Below the pieces are notes generated by a model that was given only the letters and a program-made list of their open reading frames with translations, was not told the DNA's origin and did not search any database. Both the position numbers and the translations under genes were made by a program. A DNA stretch of 64,000 nt from Haliotis asinina (taxonomy: Eukaryota > Mollusca > Gastropoda > Lepetellida > Haliotidae). Shown here one piece after another: positions 46,841 through 58,942 of this stretch. The DNA is taken from contig NC_090290.1 in the NCBI RefSeq assembly GCF_037392515.1, positions 34,059,753 to 34,123,752 of the forward strand, given 5' to 3'. Every line of letters begins with the position of its first letter. Position 1 is the first letter of the stretch.

Positions 46841-49560
46841 TAGAAAAGGTATTAAATGCACGATACGGTATGTTTAATTCTCATCTTCATACATTCTAAT
46901 TCTCAGCAATATTCAAAGACATCCCCAGGGTATGGTCATAGCTTAGTCACATAAAACCAACGGCCAAGATAGCGTTTTCCTGTGCCTTAATCGATAAAAA
47001 ATTTAATAGTTTTGTGATTTGGCTATTATGTAATACTGGAGGTAATGCCACAGTTTGGAAAAAAAGTAAACATTTTCACATTCCATTTCAACATACTTGA
47101 TTTTGACACATTTTCTTTAAAAGGATTTAGATTATTAGAACTGTGAAAGGTTTTCATTGCAGGATAGCTGTAAATCTAAACTAAATACGTTGAAAAGTTT
47201 TGACTGGTCTAGTGCAAGACAGTCTCCGTGCTATATTCCACAAAAACATCTCTGTAGAGAATATTAATCATGTAAATGTAAAATGTAAATGTTACCGCAA
47301 TGGAAATTCACATTTTCAAGAAAAAAACGTCTAAGTTATTAACAAAGAGAGAATTTGAATATGTTTAAACGGAATTCACATTAGCAATATTCTTAACACC
47401 TCTAAGCTTTCAAAGCCGATAGGTTAGGAAATGTCTATGGCATAATCACATTGGGGAGTTACACAGGATGACACTCTGCTGAACCTATCATTCTTCCATA
47501 CATGTTGATAAATTGTGATACGTCAACTCAGTCATCCCAAACACACGCATACCAGGACCTCCGTCAGTGGACGATGTGTACGTGTCAATAGTCAGGATGG
47601 AATATTTCCATCATGCCCCGTGTATCCGTTCATGTGATCAGTCATTCTTTTTAATGGTAAAATGTTTAATTCAGAGCTAGAAAACATGAATAATGCTTAA
47701 TGTTTTGTAACATGTACAATAATCATCTTAAAGGAATTTTAGACATGAGGATCGTGTGAAAAACAAAGCTCAGTTGGGTTCTCTGCTTGGTAGCCTGAAT
47801 CAATTAAAGATCACGTTACCCGAAAATAAACGGCTGCTTCATATACATTTCTCTATAATAAACACACTGGAGTTGGACAAATGTTGCTTTTTGTTAGACT
47901 GTTTCCATTAAACGATAAAATCATTTGTTTCGGACAAGGGCCGCGAAAAAAAAATGTTACACATATCATCGTTGTATATCATTGTTGTCCACTGTGACAG
48001 CTGCAGTGAAACTTTAAACCATGTAGTCTGTACAATCAACGCTTGACGGAATGAATAATATTTTGTTTCTTCTTTATATTAAGTAACCTTTCTTACCATC
48101 TGAGTGTATCAGTTTTAGCTGACATAGTAATATTTTGGATATGTCTACGAGTAATTGTCATGTACAAGAAATATTTCTCTCATTAGGGGATGTTAGTATT
48201 CGAAGTCTTTTCTTATTTAGCAATGAAAATAACATATCAGGAATAGTTTCTGGTCCGTGTGGAAAGATCTAGAGTAATTTTCTTTGCTGCTAAAAATATT
48301 CAATGCATTGTACTTTCTGGTCTGTTTTTACCACATTTTTTAAACTGTGTTCTCATTTTCTGTTTACATAATGCATTTCTGTGCATGAAAGAGTCTATCC
48401 GATACCTCATTACGGCACTCTCACATTATTCTTATCAAATGCCAATGAATTTATAACAGCCGTTTATGAACTGGAAAATACGCTGATTTCTGTTTCATGT
48501 TTGCTGACCGAGACGAACGGAACCATGCATCGATCAATAGTTCATCGCAGTTTAAAAAAGATTAACGGGTATATAATACATGGCAATAAGCAACTGACAC
48601 TTGGAATTGAAAGAGAAGACGATGTATATTGCATCACATGGTGTCGGTCATATTTACATGTTTGGTTATTACATTCTTGCACTTTTTAGAGGTTAAGGCA
48701 GATGCTAGAAAAGTGCAATAATTGGCTGAGTGAAAGATGAATCATCAGGAGCTTGTGATCAGAAACATCAAATGTGACTAGAGTCCACCATATTGCCAAA
48801 GAATGAGCGCTTCAGTAATACAAACCGTGTTGATTTCTGTCGTTTTTGTGACCCTAGCACGGTGACTTATCCTAGGTGTTGGCAAAAAATAGCCCATTTT
48901 AACACAGTGTTGCTCACAATAGTTGTCTACTTTTGACAGTATAGGCAAGCAAATTTTAAATAACAGCAATTTTATTGTTCTTCGTTGACTGGGTTTTATA
49001 AAGTATATGTATTTATCATGAATATAGAATTGTTTTTTTTGTCACGATATGGTTGACCATCGTAAGGAATATATATATTTCAATATCAAACAATAAGAGA
49101 CCTTTCTAACAATGTTAATTATAATTGATAATTTAAAAGAAATAAATTTCTTATAAAATTTATATAAATGTTGATATATGTTTGTAACCTACAGGGTGAT
49201 TGTCACTAAAAAATTAGACATGGCTTCATTTGCCCGTAATAACCGCATTTGAGGTTTTTGTTTTCTCCCAGATTTCACTTTCTGTACGTAAGGCCTATTT
49301 CCGGGTTTTATTTTTTGTAACTAAGACCGATTTGGCAGTTTTACTTTCAGTATGATATAGTAGTTAGCCCCACTGTCATTAAATTGATTTTACTAGCGCT
49401 TCGGCTACTGTTATGTCGTTTCATTACATGCTCATCTAATTGTTTATCATATGTATAATATAGTATTCCTCCTCGCTTATGGTTGGGAAAATAAGCCCTC
49501 GACCATCGGATAGAGAGAAGTAAGACCCCGAGTTAGATGTAACAGGCGATTTATAGCCTG
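46841..49560. other. Long AT-rich stretch without recognised features
   Basis: No coding motif, RNA gene or repeat family recognised. The longest frame (48381-48689, 102 codons) has no domain I can name and no support from splice-site context. The stretch includes AT-rich runs near 49040-49180. Confidence 0.5.
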
Positions 49561-49579
49561 TTTGTGTATTGTATTATCC

Positions 49580-49790
49580 AAAAAGTGTCATTATTGTTAA
49601 CTTTTCGCTCTGGTTGTAATCGTAATTGTAATATTCTAGTTGTTTACTGTCCTTTGTCGACATTTTATCTTACCTAATAATACATAATAATATACATATA
49701 TTCCATGTCAATGTCAAATATGTTCTCGTCAAGATAAGGTCGAACTATTGCCATTGTGACTTTAAATCTCAATTCACTCACTCTGTCATT
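49580..49790 (-). repeat. SINE family 2 fragment
   Basis: Reads 'GTTTACTGTCCTTTGTCGAC', 'TGTTCTCGTCAAGATAAGGTCG' with 'ACTATTGCCATTGTGAC' and 'CTCAATTCACTCACTC'. Reverse orientation. Confidence 0.8.
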
Positions 49791-49989
49791 TTTGTAAACG
49801 GTACCATGGTGTATTCCGTTCTTTGAGGAGGCACAAAATCATGGAACAATGGAAAGCTACCATTTCTTCCTTTTTCTGAGTAAACAGACTTAGGCAGAAG
49901 TCCGACCATTCTGATGATTACTCACGAAATACATTTGTACCCCATCATTCCATGTTGCACCTTAATGTCAGTGGTATTTTTATCATAAG

Positions 49990-50058
49990 TGACGCCCATC
50001 CTGATGCCCGAAGTTGGAATATTGCTAAGAGCAGCATAAAAACACACTTACTCGCCCT
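49990..50058 (-). repeat. SINE tail fragment (type A style)
   Basis: Reads 'CCCGAAGTTGGAATATTGCTAA' with 'GAGCAGCATAAAAACACACTTACTC', the shared SINE 3' module in reverse orientation. The head is missing. Confidence 0.55.
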
Positions 50059-50779
50059 TCTACATACGTGTGAAATGTGATACCCGATGCTTATGCATGA
50101 CTCATTTCTCTCAGACGCAGGAACCCTGGCACATTCTGAACTTGGACTCTTTTACACGGACTTCAGTACACTGCCTTTCCAAGAGACCGGTGGGATGAGT
50201 TTTTGCCTGATGGTGGCTCCATAGTCTCTCCGCTTTCCGCGTAGCTCCCCATCGAGTGTACTTTGGAGTAGGTTCGGTGATAGGGCCTGAATGTACAGCC
50301 AGGATGGTTTTCACAGCAACATAGCAGCTAGTTAGGGTTGGCACAGTCTGTGGTCTTTCTCAGCATCCCCCAGTAGGCTCAAATGCTGACTGCACTTGAC
50401 TGGTAGATTTTAGGGGGTAATGTAGATAGACACCCCTCGTGCATGCTCTGCATGATGCTGTCTAGAGATGGCATAACTTAGTGCTTACCCACCATTCCGC
50501 TCTTCTGTAGGTAGTTCCCAGACAAAGCAAGTTCCGCATGGTCCCTTTGAGGGGCAGCGTGCTGGCCGACTGCGATCACCTGCTGGTAAGGTATTTCAAT
50601 ATTTCAGTTTAATATTAGATTACATCTTGTTTTTCACGACCCAAGATATTTGATTTGCATTTTAATCTTTTGAAGAAAACATAAAATGCATATTTGTTTT
50701 CCACGACGTCTACTGCAAAGTTACAACATGTAGGCAAAATCTTGTATTAAAAAACACAATATGTACCAATGATAGAAAA

Positions 50780-52510
50780 TGGTTTTGCCCTTACTATTAG
50801 GACAGTGGACGCCATCGTCCTGGGGGCAGAAGTGGACCTTGAAGTCCCCCAGAGGCACGACGAAAACGAAGAAGACAGAGTAGCAGGCAGGCATGTTTTC
50901 AAGCACGCTTAAAGAAACCATAAATAATAGCCTCGTTCACCATGATGCCATGTGCAAGTAACGAAATGTTGTTTTTTTTGCAACATTTCACCATGTACCT
51001 TTGGCACTTATTATAGATGGAGTGAGTATAAACGATGTAAAACTATTTGTTACTGTTACTATTGGGACCGTGAACACCAGTAAGACGAAGAAAGTATCAA
51101 TGACGCAAAATGTCAAACTCTCCTGCATTCATTACTATTAGAACCGTGGGAAGAAGTAAGACGTAGTAAGTTTAAATGATGCAAAACATTAAAGTCTCCT
51201 GCACTTTTGATATTAGGACCGTGGACACCATCGTCCTGTAGGCAGATGTGGACCTTTAAGTTCCCCAGAGGCAGGATGACTGTGAAGAAGACGGCGTAGA
51301 AGGCAAGCATGTTTTCAAGCACTCTTAAAGGAACCATAAATAATAGCCTTGTTCACCATGACGGCATGTGCAAATAATGAGTGAGTGAGTGAGTGAGTTG
51401 AGTTTTACGCCGCACTCAGCAATATTACAGCTATATGGCGGCGGTCTGTAAATAATCGTGTCTGGACCAGACATTCCAGTGATCAACAACATGAGCATCG
51501 ATCTGCGCAATTGGGAACCGATGACATGCGTCAGCCAAGTCAGCGAGCCTGGCCACCCGATCCCGTTAGTCGCCTCTTACGACAAGCTGAGTCGCCTTTT
51601 ATGGCAAGCATGGGTTGCTGAAGGCCTATTCTACCCCGGGACCTTCACGGGTCTGCAAATAATGAAATCTTTTCTTTGCAACATTTTCTCACAATTCACC
51701 ATGTACCTTTGGCACTTATTATAGATGTAGTAAGTTTGAACGATGTAAAACTAGTTGTTACTGTTACTATTAGGACCTTGGGCACCAGTAAGACGAAGTA
51801 TCAATGACGCGAAATGTTAATCTCTCCTGTATTAATTACTATTAGAACCGTGATGACAATGACGTCATGTGCAAGTTGTAATATGTTTCAAGTTACAAAG
51901 CTTTCTTACATAATTCACCGTGTTTGTTATCGTTATTATCAGGACAGCAGTTTGATGTAGTAAATATAAATGATTCAAAACATTAAAGTCTTCTGCACTT
52001 TTGATATTAGAACAGTGGACCTTGAAGTCCCCCAGAGGCAGGACGACTGCGAAAGGGACATTTCATGGACTCTTCTGGATGAAGGAGCACTACCAGGACT
52101 CCGACAGAGGACCAGCCTGGTATGATTTTAAGCACACTGTTAAAGGAACCATAAAAATATCCTTGTTCACTATGGCGTCATGTGCAAGTTACCAAATGTG
52201 TTTTGGGTTACAGCGTTCTATTTGACAATTCACCATGTACCCTTGTCATTTATTATATATGTAGTACGTATCAATGATGCAAACATAAAACTATTTGTTA
52301 TCGTTACTATTAGAAACTTTCCTTACTTTTACTATTAGGACCGTTGACATCATCGTCCTGGGGGTAGAAGTGGACCTTGAGGCCGACAGAGGACCAGGTA
52401 TGCATATTTTCCTGCACCCTGTTAAGGAAACCATTAACAACATCCTTGTTCACCATGAGGTCATGTGGAAGTTACAATTTGTGTTTGAGGTCATAATCGT
52501 CTTTGATCTG
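50780..52510 (+). repeat. Nested tandem duplications with exon-like modules
   Basis: A module beginning TATTAG|GACCGTGGACACCATCGTCC and running through 'TGGACCTTGAAGTCCCCCAG' recurs at about 50801, 51217, 52011 (5' part missing) and 52339. It recurs together with shared flanks ('AAAGGAACCATAAATAATAG', 'TTGTTCACCATGA', 'CACCATGTACCTTTGGCACTTATT', 'TTACTGTTACTATTAGGACC'). Each module starts after an AG acceptor-like site. Modules 3 and 4 end at good GTATG donors (52120, 52398). Modules 1 and 2 are exactly 90 bp to a GC donor-like site. Module 1 is open in one frame; module 2 has stops in that frame. A SINE (51381-51653) sits inside the array. It may be decayed exon duplicates of a real gene, or simply a tandem repeat. 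Confidence 0.7.
51381..51653 (+). mobile_element. SINE family 1, complete copy with target-site duplication
   Basis: Best family 1 reference in the window, 273 bp. In this orientation it starts (GTGA)n GTTGAGTTTTACGCCGCACT, then CAGCAATATTACAGCTATAT, GGCGGCGGTCTGTAAATAAT, GTCTGGACCAGACATTCCAG, GAGCATCGATCTGCGCAATT, CCGATCCCGTTAGTCGCCTC, and ends CCCGGGACCTTCACGGGTC. The perfect 12-bp target-site duplication TGCAAATAATGA lies at 51369-51380 and 51654-51665. No tRNA-like promoter boxes were recognised. The true transcript strand is probably the minus strand, with the (TCAC)n end as its 3' tail. Confidence 0.93.
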
Positions 52511-52738
52511 CAGTGGTAAAGACCAGACACTTTTCCCATTGTTTTTCTTATTTCTTTCACATTTTAAATTTGAGGGGTTGGTATATTTGCAACCACATTT
52601 TCAAGAATGTGTCGCATTAGAAATACAAATATCATTGTTAAGAAATTCTCAGCTCATGTATATGGAAATACAGAAAATACCAGACCGAATTCATTGATGG
52701 TTGTATTGACGCCTATGTGCTTATCCTTGGCTTTTCAG

Positions 52739-52883
52739 ACAAACGAGCGTCTGCCTCGCCAAACCATCTCGCTAAACGGATGCTGGGTTTTTCTTGCAAA
52801 GGAGGACGAAGGAATGGAAAGGTCCCCTTTAACGACAAAGCCTTGATGAAGACTCTGGAAGCTGGGAGTGTAATGGATCTGTA
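52739..52883 (+). CDS. Candidate terminal exon of a small secreted-peptide precursor (speculative)
   Basis: After a good acceptor (CTTGGCTTTTCAG) the frame reads ..KRASASPNHLAKR, then MLGFSCKGGRRNGK, then VPFNDKALMKTLEAGSVMDL, and stops at 52883. It holds dibasic sites KR, KR and RR, and a Gly-Arg-Arg that could signal amidation, as in neuropeptide precursors. The preceding exon-like module (52339-52397) reads TVDIIVLGVEVDLEADRGP. It ends in phase with this exon: its final G plus AC gives Asp, so DKR spans the junction. No signal-peptide exon was found and the peptide matches no family I know. Chance cannot be excluded over 48 codons. Confidence 0.35.
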
Positions 52884-53229
52884 GTTGCGCCCATCTCCGG
52901 CCATGTACATAATATGCATATTGCTCTGTTTTTTGTGTGGAGTATGTGCCCCAGGTGTATTGCAGTACGGATATCAGGGAATGATAGTTGGACTTTGTAG
53001 CTGGACTATGTGTTTTCAGTGTTCACCACTTACCCATGTCCTGTTTCGTGGGAAGGAGAGTCGAAATCCTGCCCATGTGTATGTTCGTTGGCTGCATCAT
53101 ATGGGTGTGGACCTGGGACAATGTAGTGTGCATTTCTACTTCTATAAACCGTTGTCTGCATTATGTGGATTTTTGTAACATTTGTTCATTCAAGCACCTA
53201 TCTGCATCCTGCAACTGGCACTTATTCTT

Positions 53230-53930
53230 CTTTGGATTTGTCTCTGGCAGATTCTAACCTGAATGAATATTTTTGATCTCCTCATAATAACATTTGTGGA
53301 AGTGACCACATCTCAACTCTCCTTTTAGAAATAACTTCTTCTGATTTTGTATCGTACACAAGATTGAACTTTTCGAAAGCTAAGTGGTCTTTATATCGAA
53401 CTATTTGTAAACCGAAACACCCGAATGTTTCAGTGATATAACTTTTAAATGAAAGAGCTGATGAGTGTATACCAAAGTCACCTCAACATGTAAGAAAACC
53501 ATGGTTTAATGCAAATTGTAAGCAGGCCAGGAAAGCGAGGTAAAGGCAGAGCAATATTTCTGTCATCATACAACTGTACATAACTTACACAAATGTAAAA
53601 TACTTTGAAAGGCAACTGCACGTCGTACCTTCACACAAAAATTGTCTCTAATATTAATTCGCCCAACATGCAAAGTACGGAACATGGCTTAAGAATCAAA
53701 GGCAAAGTTCAAAATCTTCAGTTCACCATTGATTACTGACAAATCTAAAATTGCAAATAAAATGGACAAAACTCTTGCCAAATATCATCGACAAATTATG
53801 TCCCCGAGTTTCAGAGATATCAGAAACAACAAGAAAAGACAAAACTGCATTTCAAACCTCCACTGTCGCTTAATGTTAGTATATAGCAATGTCAGTGCTT
53901 TCAAATGCATCAGACATCTATCAGGGTGAG
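53230..53930 (+). mobile_element. LINE fragment (end of endonuclease to pre-RT region)
   Basis: Translated pieces fit a non-LTR retrotransposon ORF2 between endonuclease and RT: ICGSDHISTLLLEITSSDF (the SDH motif, about 53290-53345), LNFSKAKWSLYRTIC (53365-53410), KPWFNANCKQARKAR (about 53500-53540), and a Lys-rich region with LTNLKLQ-like sequence (53700-53780). Stops and frame changes separate them. RT motifs are not seen downstream. The motif match is moderate, so this is less certain than the two RT fragments in unit 2. Confidence 0.6.
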
Positions 53931-55660
53931 AAGCTTATTTCTGTGGCCACCCTAATAAAGATGCACGTCATTACTTTCTGTATATTCCAGATTTGATGCT
54001 AAATAAATTGATGATGATTAAATAAATTGTTTTATACCAATGGCTTTTCAGTAGTGACAATTTTATATGGAATTTCTTCCATGAATCCAGAAACTCAATT
54101 GGATATCTTAAATTAAAATCAGTGCATCAATTCGTAATTGAAAGTAGAGGACTAGACTGAGCAAATCACATTACAACCTATGAAGCTCATTTAAAAATCT
54201 ACAAGTAAAGTTCAACTATTAAACAATTTACTCATCTACATTTACGTCTTTATTGCAGTTTCTGTTTTCATCAATATGAGAGAAACACTTTTTTTGAAGT
54301 GTCACGACGATATGAATTAAGCTGGGGTAATGAAAGCTGGGGTAATGAAAGAACAGTGAAGTTACATAATTGTACCTTAGCCTTTTGACTTCCCTTCAAA
54401 ACACTACTTTATCGGGTATGGAGTGAAATGAAAGGATTTACCACGTCGGCAAAGTTAAACTCACTTCGTAAATAATATCATTTCTTGGGAGTAATGTGTC
54501 TTTATTCTGAACAGCAACATATATAATGTCTCGTCCATATATATGTTAAATCTGTGTGATCTCTCCTCTCCTATTCGTAGCGACCATCCAGGAAAAGGGA
54601 GGCTACTTGTGTCGTTTTAGGTGCACCGAACACTGTTCCCCAGAAGGCAGTCGGTTGGGGCAAGGCCAAATCAATGATCACAATGAACACTTTAGTTCAT
54701 TAGTTCAACATTTTAGTTAACAGACATACACAGACAGACCGACACAGAGAATATATGCGTGTGTGTGTGGTATAAAAAAGCATGCACGGTTATCGATATT
54801 GAAGGTTTCACACAATTTGGTACGTTAATCTGACGATCTGCGCTTCCATGGTTTAGACCAACCGCGTATCCTACAAAGTAAAGAATATATTACGTATAAT
54901 AATAATCTACAACTATATACGAATACCCTTAAATACTATTTGGAACAGTGTTGAGCATAAATATTATGACACGTTTGTATGCCCGTTGGAAGCAAAGACG
55001 CAAGGTCATTTATGTTACCACCAAATACATATTGAACTGGTATCACTGAGACGTATTTTACGTGTGTTTGTTTAACCTACTCATTGACGAGCCACACACA
55101 TGCTGCTCATGCACTGTCGCGCCTCATGACCTTCAGTCACACCCAGACAAACGGTCAAACCACAACTATCGTTTGACGTTGAATTATGATATATAAATGG
55201 TGAATGATGTATGAAATGGTGCCAAAAGCGGCAATTCAACGCAATTCTAATGGAAATACAGATGCTTGTGATTTTGCGTTGTTGAAGAATATATTCCCGA
55301 TGACATGATGAAGTATAGAGGGGAACACAACTGCAAATCGGCGCGAAACTCTGCGATAATGGCGGATGAATAGGTCACTACGTCTATTAGTAAGTGGATG
55401 ATGTGTCCACAATGATATAAGCCGAATAATTCTTGATTCTCGAGTAGAGAATGATACTGGTATTCAGTATACCAAAACATGAAACAAGCTTAAGAGTAAG
55501 TCAGCCTAATGAGCAAGTTGTGTCAAAAATGATGCAAGTCTCACACTACGAAGGCCACCTGTGGAGCAGACAATCTTAGCAGCATTGGGCGAACCAGTGT
55601 TCGTACCCACAACCATCGCGATCGGTTTCTGACTCATCCACATGATACACAGCTTCTTTG
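53931..55660. other. Intergenic, nothing recognised
   Basis: No gene, RNA or known repeat recognised. A short duplicated AGCTGGGGTAATGAAAG lies at about 54322-54352 and a small (GT)n run near 54760. Confidence 0.5.
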
Positions 55661-55662
55661 GG

Positions 55663-55932
55663 GGTGAGTGATCGAGTTTAGTTTTAAGCCACACTCAGCA
55701 ATATTCCAGCGATATGGCGGCAGTCTGTAAATAATCGACTCTGGACCATACAATCCAGTGATCAAAAACATGAGCATCGATTTGCGCAATTGGGAAATGA
55801 GAAAATGTGTCAACCAAGTCAGTGAGCCTGACCACCCGATCCCGTTAGTCGCCTCTTACGAGAAGCATAGTCGCCTTTTATGGCAAGCATGAGTTGCTGA
55901 AGGCCTATTCTACCCCGTGACCTTCACGGGTC
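55663..55932 (+). mobile_element. SINE family 1, complete copy
   Basis: Colinear with 51381-51653 from GTGAGTGATCGAGTTTAGTT and AAGCCACACTCAGCAATATT through CCGATCCCGTTAGTCGCCTC to CCTTCACGGGTC. Only a short flank match (CTTTG on each side) is visible as a target-site duplication. The body is well preserved, so a fairly recent copy. Confidence 0.9.
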
Positions 55933-56219
55933 TCTTTGAGTGGCATATTTAGAAGTTAGTGAAACAGATGCGTGCGGACAGACTTAGTGGCTGAACTACT
56001 TCTTTATCTGAATGATGCGACGGTTAGTCAGAGATTTTTGAAACGTTGTCAAAAAATGTGTTGGCAAGGGACAAGTTATACAAGCGGTTATCCGAGGGGA
56101 TGAAATTTACATAGCTAAGAAATGCGTGAGCTGACTGAGTTTAGCACTTACTCAGTATATAACATGCTGCAGGATAACACCAGATTTCGATTGTCTTACA
56201 ATATATAAATCTTCCTACA

Positions 56220-56522
56220 ATCGATAGCGGCTGAAGGTATGGCGTAAATCCAACCAGGGTCCATGCAGGTAGCAAAAGTACATTCAGTTGTTGGCGATAC
56301 TTAGCCCGTGTTTTGTATTATATTGTTTGCTTCAACGGAATGTTTAAATTCTCCCTGCTAGTTTTATATTTATATATAGATGGTATATATCTAGTGTTTT
56401 CACTGCCCATTGTTGACAGATTTCACTCTCCCTATTGGTTTCATTTTTGTGTAAATTGTTTTCGCCACGCTATGGCTTGGATATTGCCTATGTGACGTTA
56501 AACATTAACTCTCTCACTCATT
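56220..56522 (-). mobile_element. SINE family 2, near full-length
   Basis: In reverse orientation: 'GCGGCTGAAGGTATGGCGTA', 'GGTCCATGCAGGTAGCAAAAGTAC', 'GTTGTTGGCGATACTTAGC', 'TCACTGCCCATTGTTGACAG', 'TTCGCCACGCTATGGCTTGG' and 'TAACTCTCTCACTCA'. A family 2 reference for the minus strand. Confidence 0.85.
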
Positions 56523-56989
56523 TAATATAGGAACATATAACTTATGAAAAATATTATCTACGTGTTTTGCGTCCAAATTACTGAAGGATGAGTCAAGACA
56601 TGTAATTCAGCGTAACGAAAGATACATACAAAGTTACATTTGAAGGCTCTTTAATAACACTCAGTTCTTTTTAAATGCAACATAAAACAAACACTATGTG
56701 AGCAATTGAAACGGCGTTCCCGACAGCTATTGGTACATGATAAACAAGTATCTAGTTCCATGGTTAACCATCATTGTTATAAATGTCTTTCATTCGTATT
56801 CATATCACATATTTGGGATAGAATTTCATATACGTGAACCACCGATATTTTTAGGTACTCAGGGTGAAAACGTGATTTGCTGTTTTGGAGTTTGTTTACT
56901 GTGCGCATATAACAGACTCAAACATGACATCATTGCTCAGTTACAGTAGAATCATCACTTTACAATTGGTGTGACCACTGAGTACCTAT

Positions 56990-57600
56990 GACCGCTTCTC
57001 AGCAGCGGCCAATGGAAGAAAGGAGGTGGCGAATACTGTCTTGAGAAATGTTTTGAAACTTTTGTTGAAGTGTTGTGTGTAGTTCTTGTAGTGTCTGAGG
57101 TGGCGGATCATGATACCGCAAACATGGATCATTATTATCTAACAAATATTCAATGGGGAACACATTTGACGGATCGAGAAGGCAATGACAACATTTGAAC
57201 ACCTGTTTTGCTTCAGGAAGTCCTGGCCAACACGTGCAACTTGAGGTCGAGCCTTGTCATGCTGGAAAGGTCCTGCGTTGTCGTTGATGAAGGAAACGAC
57301 GTGCCGTTGCAACATCTCGTCTTTATAGCGAACCCCATTCAATGCACCTGTCACGTGCACGAGAGCGATCCGGCCATTATGATTGATACCTGTCCACATC
57401 ATGACACCTTCTGCACCATATCTATTGATCTGTTGTGCAAAGTAATCGGTGTAACGTTCGTTCCGATGTCTGAATACACGTGCATGTCCATCAGCACAGA
57501 AATCGAGATTCATCTAAGAACATTATTGTCCTCCATCTTGACTGCAGCCATCTTACTCGTTGTCCATTGCAGATATTCAGCCCGGTGACTTTGTGTCAAG
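56990..57600 (-). mobile_element. Tc1/mariner-type transposase fragment
   Basis: On the minus strand from 57600 to 56990: RWRTIMFLDESRFLCADGHA (first catalytic Asp), VMMWTGINHNGRIALVHVTG, RYKDEMLQRHVVSFINDNAG, PFQHDKARPQVARVGQDFLK (second Asp in QHD), then after a break PPPQTLQELHTTLQQKFQNI and SIRHLLSSI. It lacks the N-terminal DNA-binding domain, and the SPIEHLWD region is disrupted (FPIEYLLD). The first substantial frame is 57139-57513. It is cut at 57600 exactly where a family 2 SINE begins. Inactive. Confidence 0.9.
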
Positions 57601-57860
57601 TGAGTGAGTGAGTTAATATTTGCATTGGCAGTAGTGCAGCCATATCGTGACGAGAACATTCTTGAAAAAAGAAATTGATGTATATGGTAAAAACATGCAA
57701 AAAAAAAAACAGTCGGGCATTCCGTAGGCGTTTGTGGACTTTTTGGTTTGAGATTTGACGCAATCCAGGGATTCGGATTGCTGTGAATGTTGCGGTCGTG
57801 ATGATGTCTTAACGGAATGAAGCGATCCTGGGCATTTCTGTAATGAACATGTTATCGTCT
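57598..57860 (+). repeat. SINE family 2 fragment abutting the transposase remnant
   Basis: AAGTGAGTGAGTGAGTTAATATT, 'GCATTGGCAGTAGTGCAGCC' and 'ATATCGTGACGAGAACATTC' match the family 2 start; the interior soon becomes unrecognisable. Right limit approximate. Confidence 0.75.
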
Positions 57861-58109
57861 CCATATGTTTGAGATAGTCTTCGGCTCAGAGGTACTCACA
57901 AGTTCATGATGCACATGGATTTCATGTAGCGTGATTCATTACAGACGAGAGTGAAGCGTTTCGCATTGATCAACGATCCTATTTGCATACGTTTTGTCGT
58001 AGGCAATCATCACTCTGCATGATAGGATTGAGCGTTGGTTAGATTGTTTCCAATATTTTACTAAATTGTTCCAATGTCAATTTCCTTGTTTAAAGAATAT
58101 ACATATTAT

Positions 58110-58859
58110 AAGTTGTTCACTGCTCACGGGGGGAGCATGGTTTGATTTAACCTCGATGTTACCGAACACCCAAATGTTAATTTTGAACTCTTTGAAGCAT
58201 GGATATGGGATCGTACACTTCAGTCAACCTGTGTGAATCAAATGAATCTTGCAGTTTGGTGTTTCTCCCGCAGGTACTGTCTTAGTAAAGTCACCGTGGT
58301 GTAATTCCCCTTGTTAATAATCACAGGGCCTATGTCTGACGGGTCTTTTTTCAAAATATATTCTTGGGAATGCAATGCAAATATTTTCGTAGCGATAGCT
58401 AGACTTTGCAGACGACACAAGAAAAACAGAGTTATCTCCCTCCATCGATATGCATACGCAAAACAACTCTACGTATCGTGTATCATGCGTGATTCAATGT
58501 TTTTCGATATAAAGAATTACTACCACTAAGTAACGAATGAGTTGCCATTGGCAGCTGGTTACGATAAGTTGTTCATTGGTCACGAGGGGACCAGTCAACA
58601 ATGTATTTATCTTTGCAAACACCTCAACGCTCAATTGAACTCTTTGAAGCATGAGGAGAGGATCATACACTTCAGCCAACCTGTGTGAATCAAACGATTC
58701 GCATCTTGCATATTGCTGGGGGTTTTTTCCCAGAAGGTATTGTCTTAGTATATAATCCCCTTTCTAAATATTCTCAGGGACCACATTTGAACGTTTTGCC
58801 AAGATTCATTTACTGGAATGCGAGTCAATTTTTTCGTAGCCATCGATAGATATGTCAGA

Positions 58860-58942
<83 letters not shown>

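Noticed and set aside
52885-53257. Cys-rich open frames (97 and 89 codons) after the candidate peptide exon
   Set aside because: They follow a stop codon, overlap each other in different frames, and have no motif, signal cleavage context or splice support.
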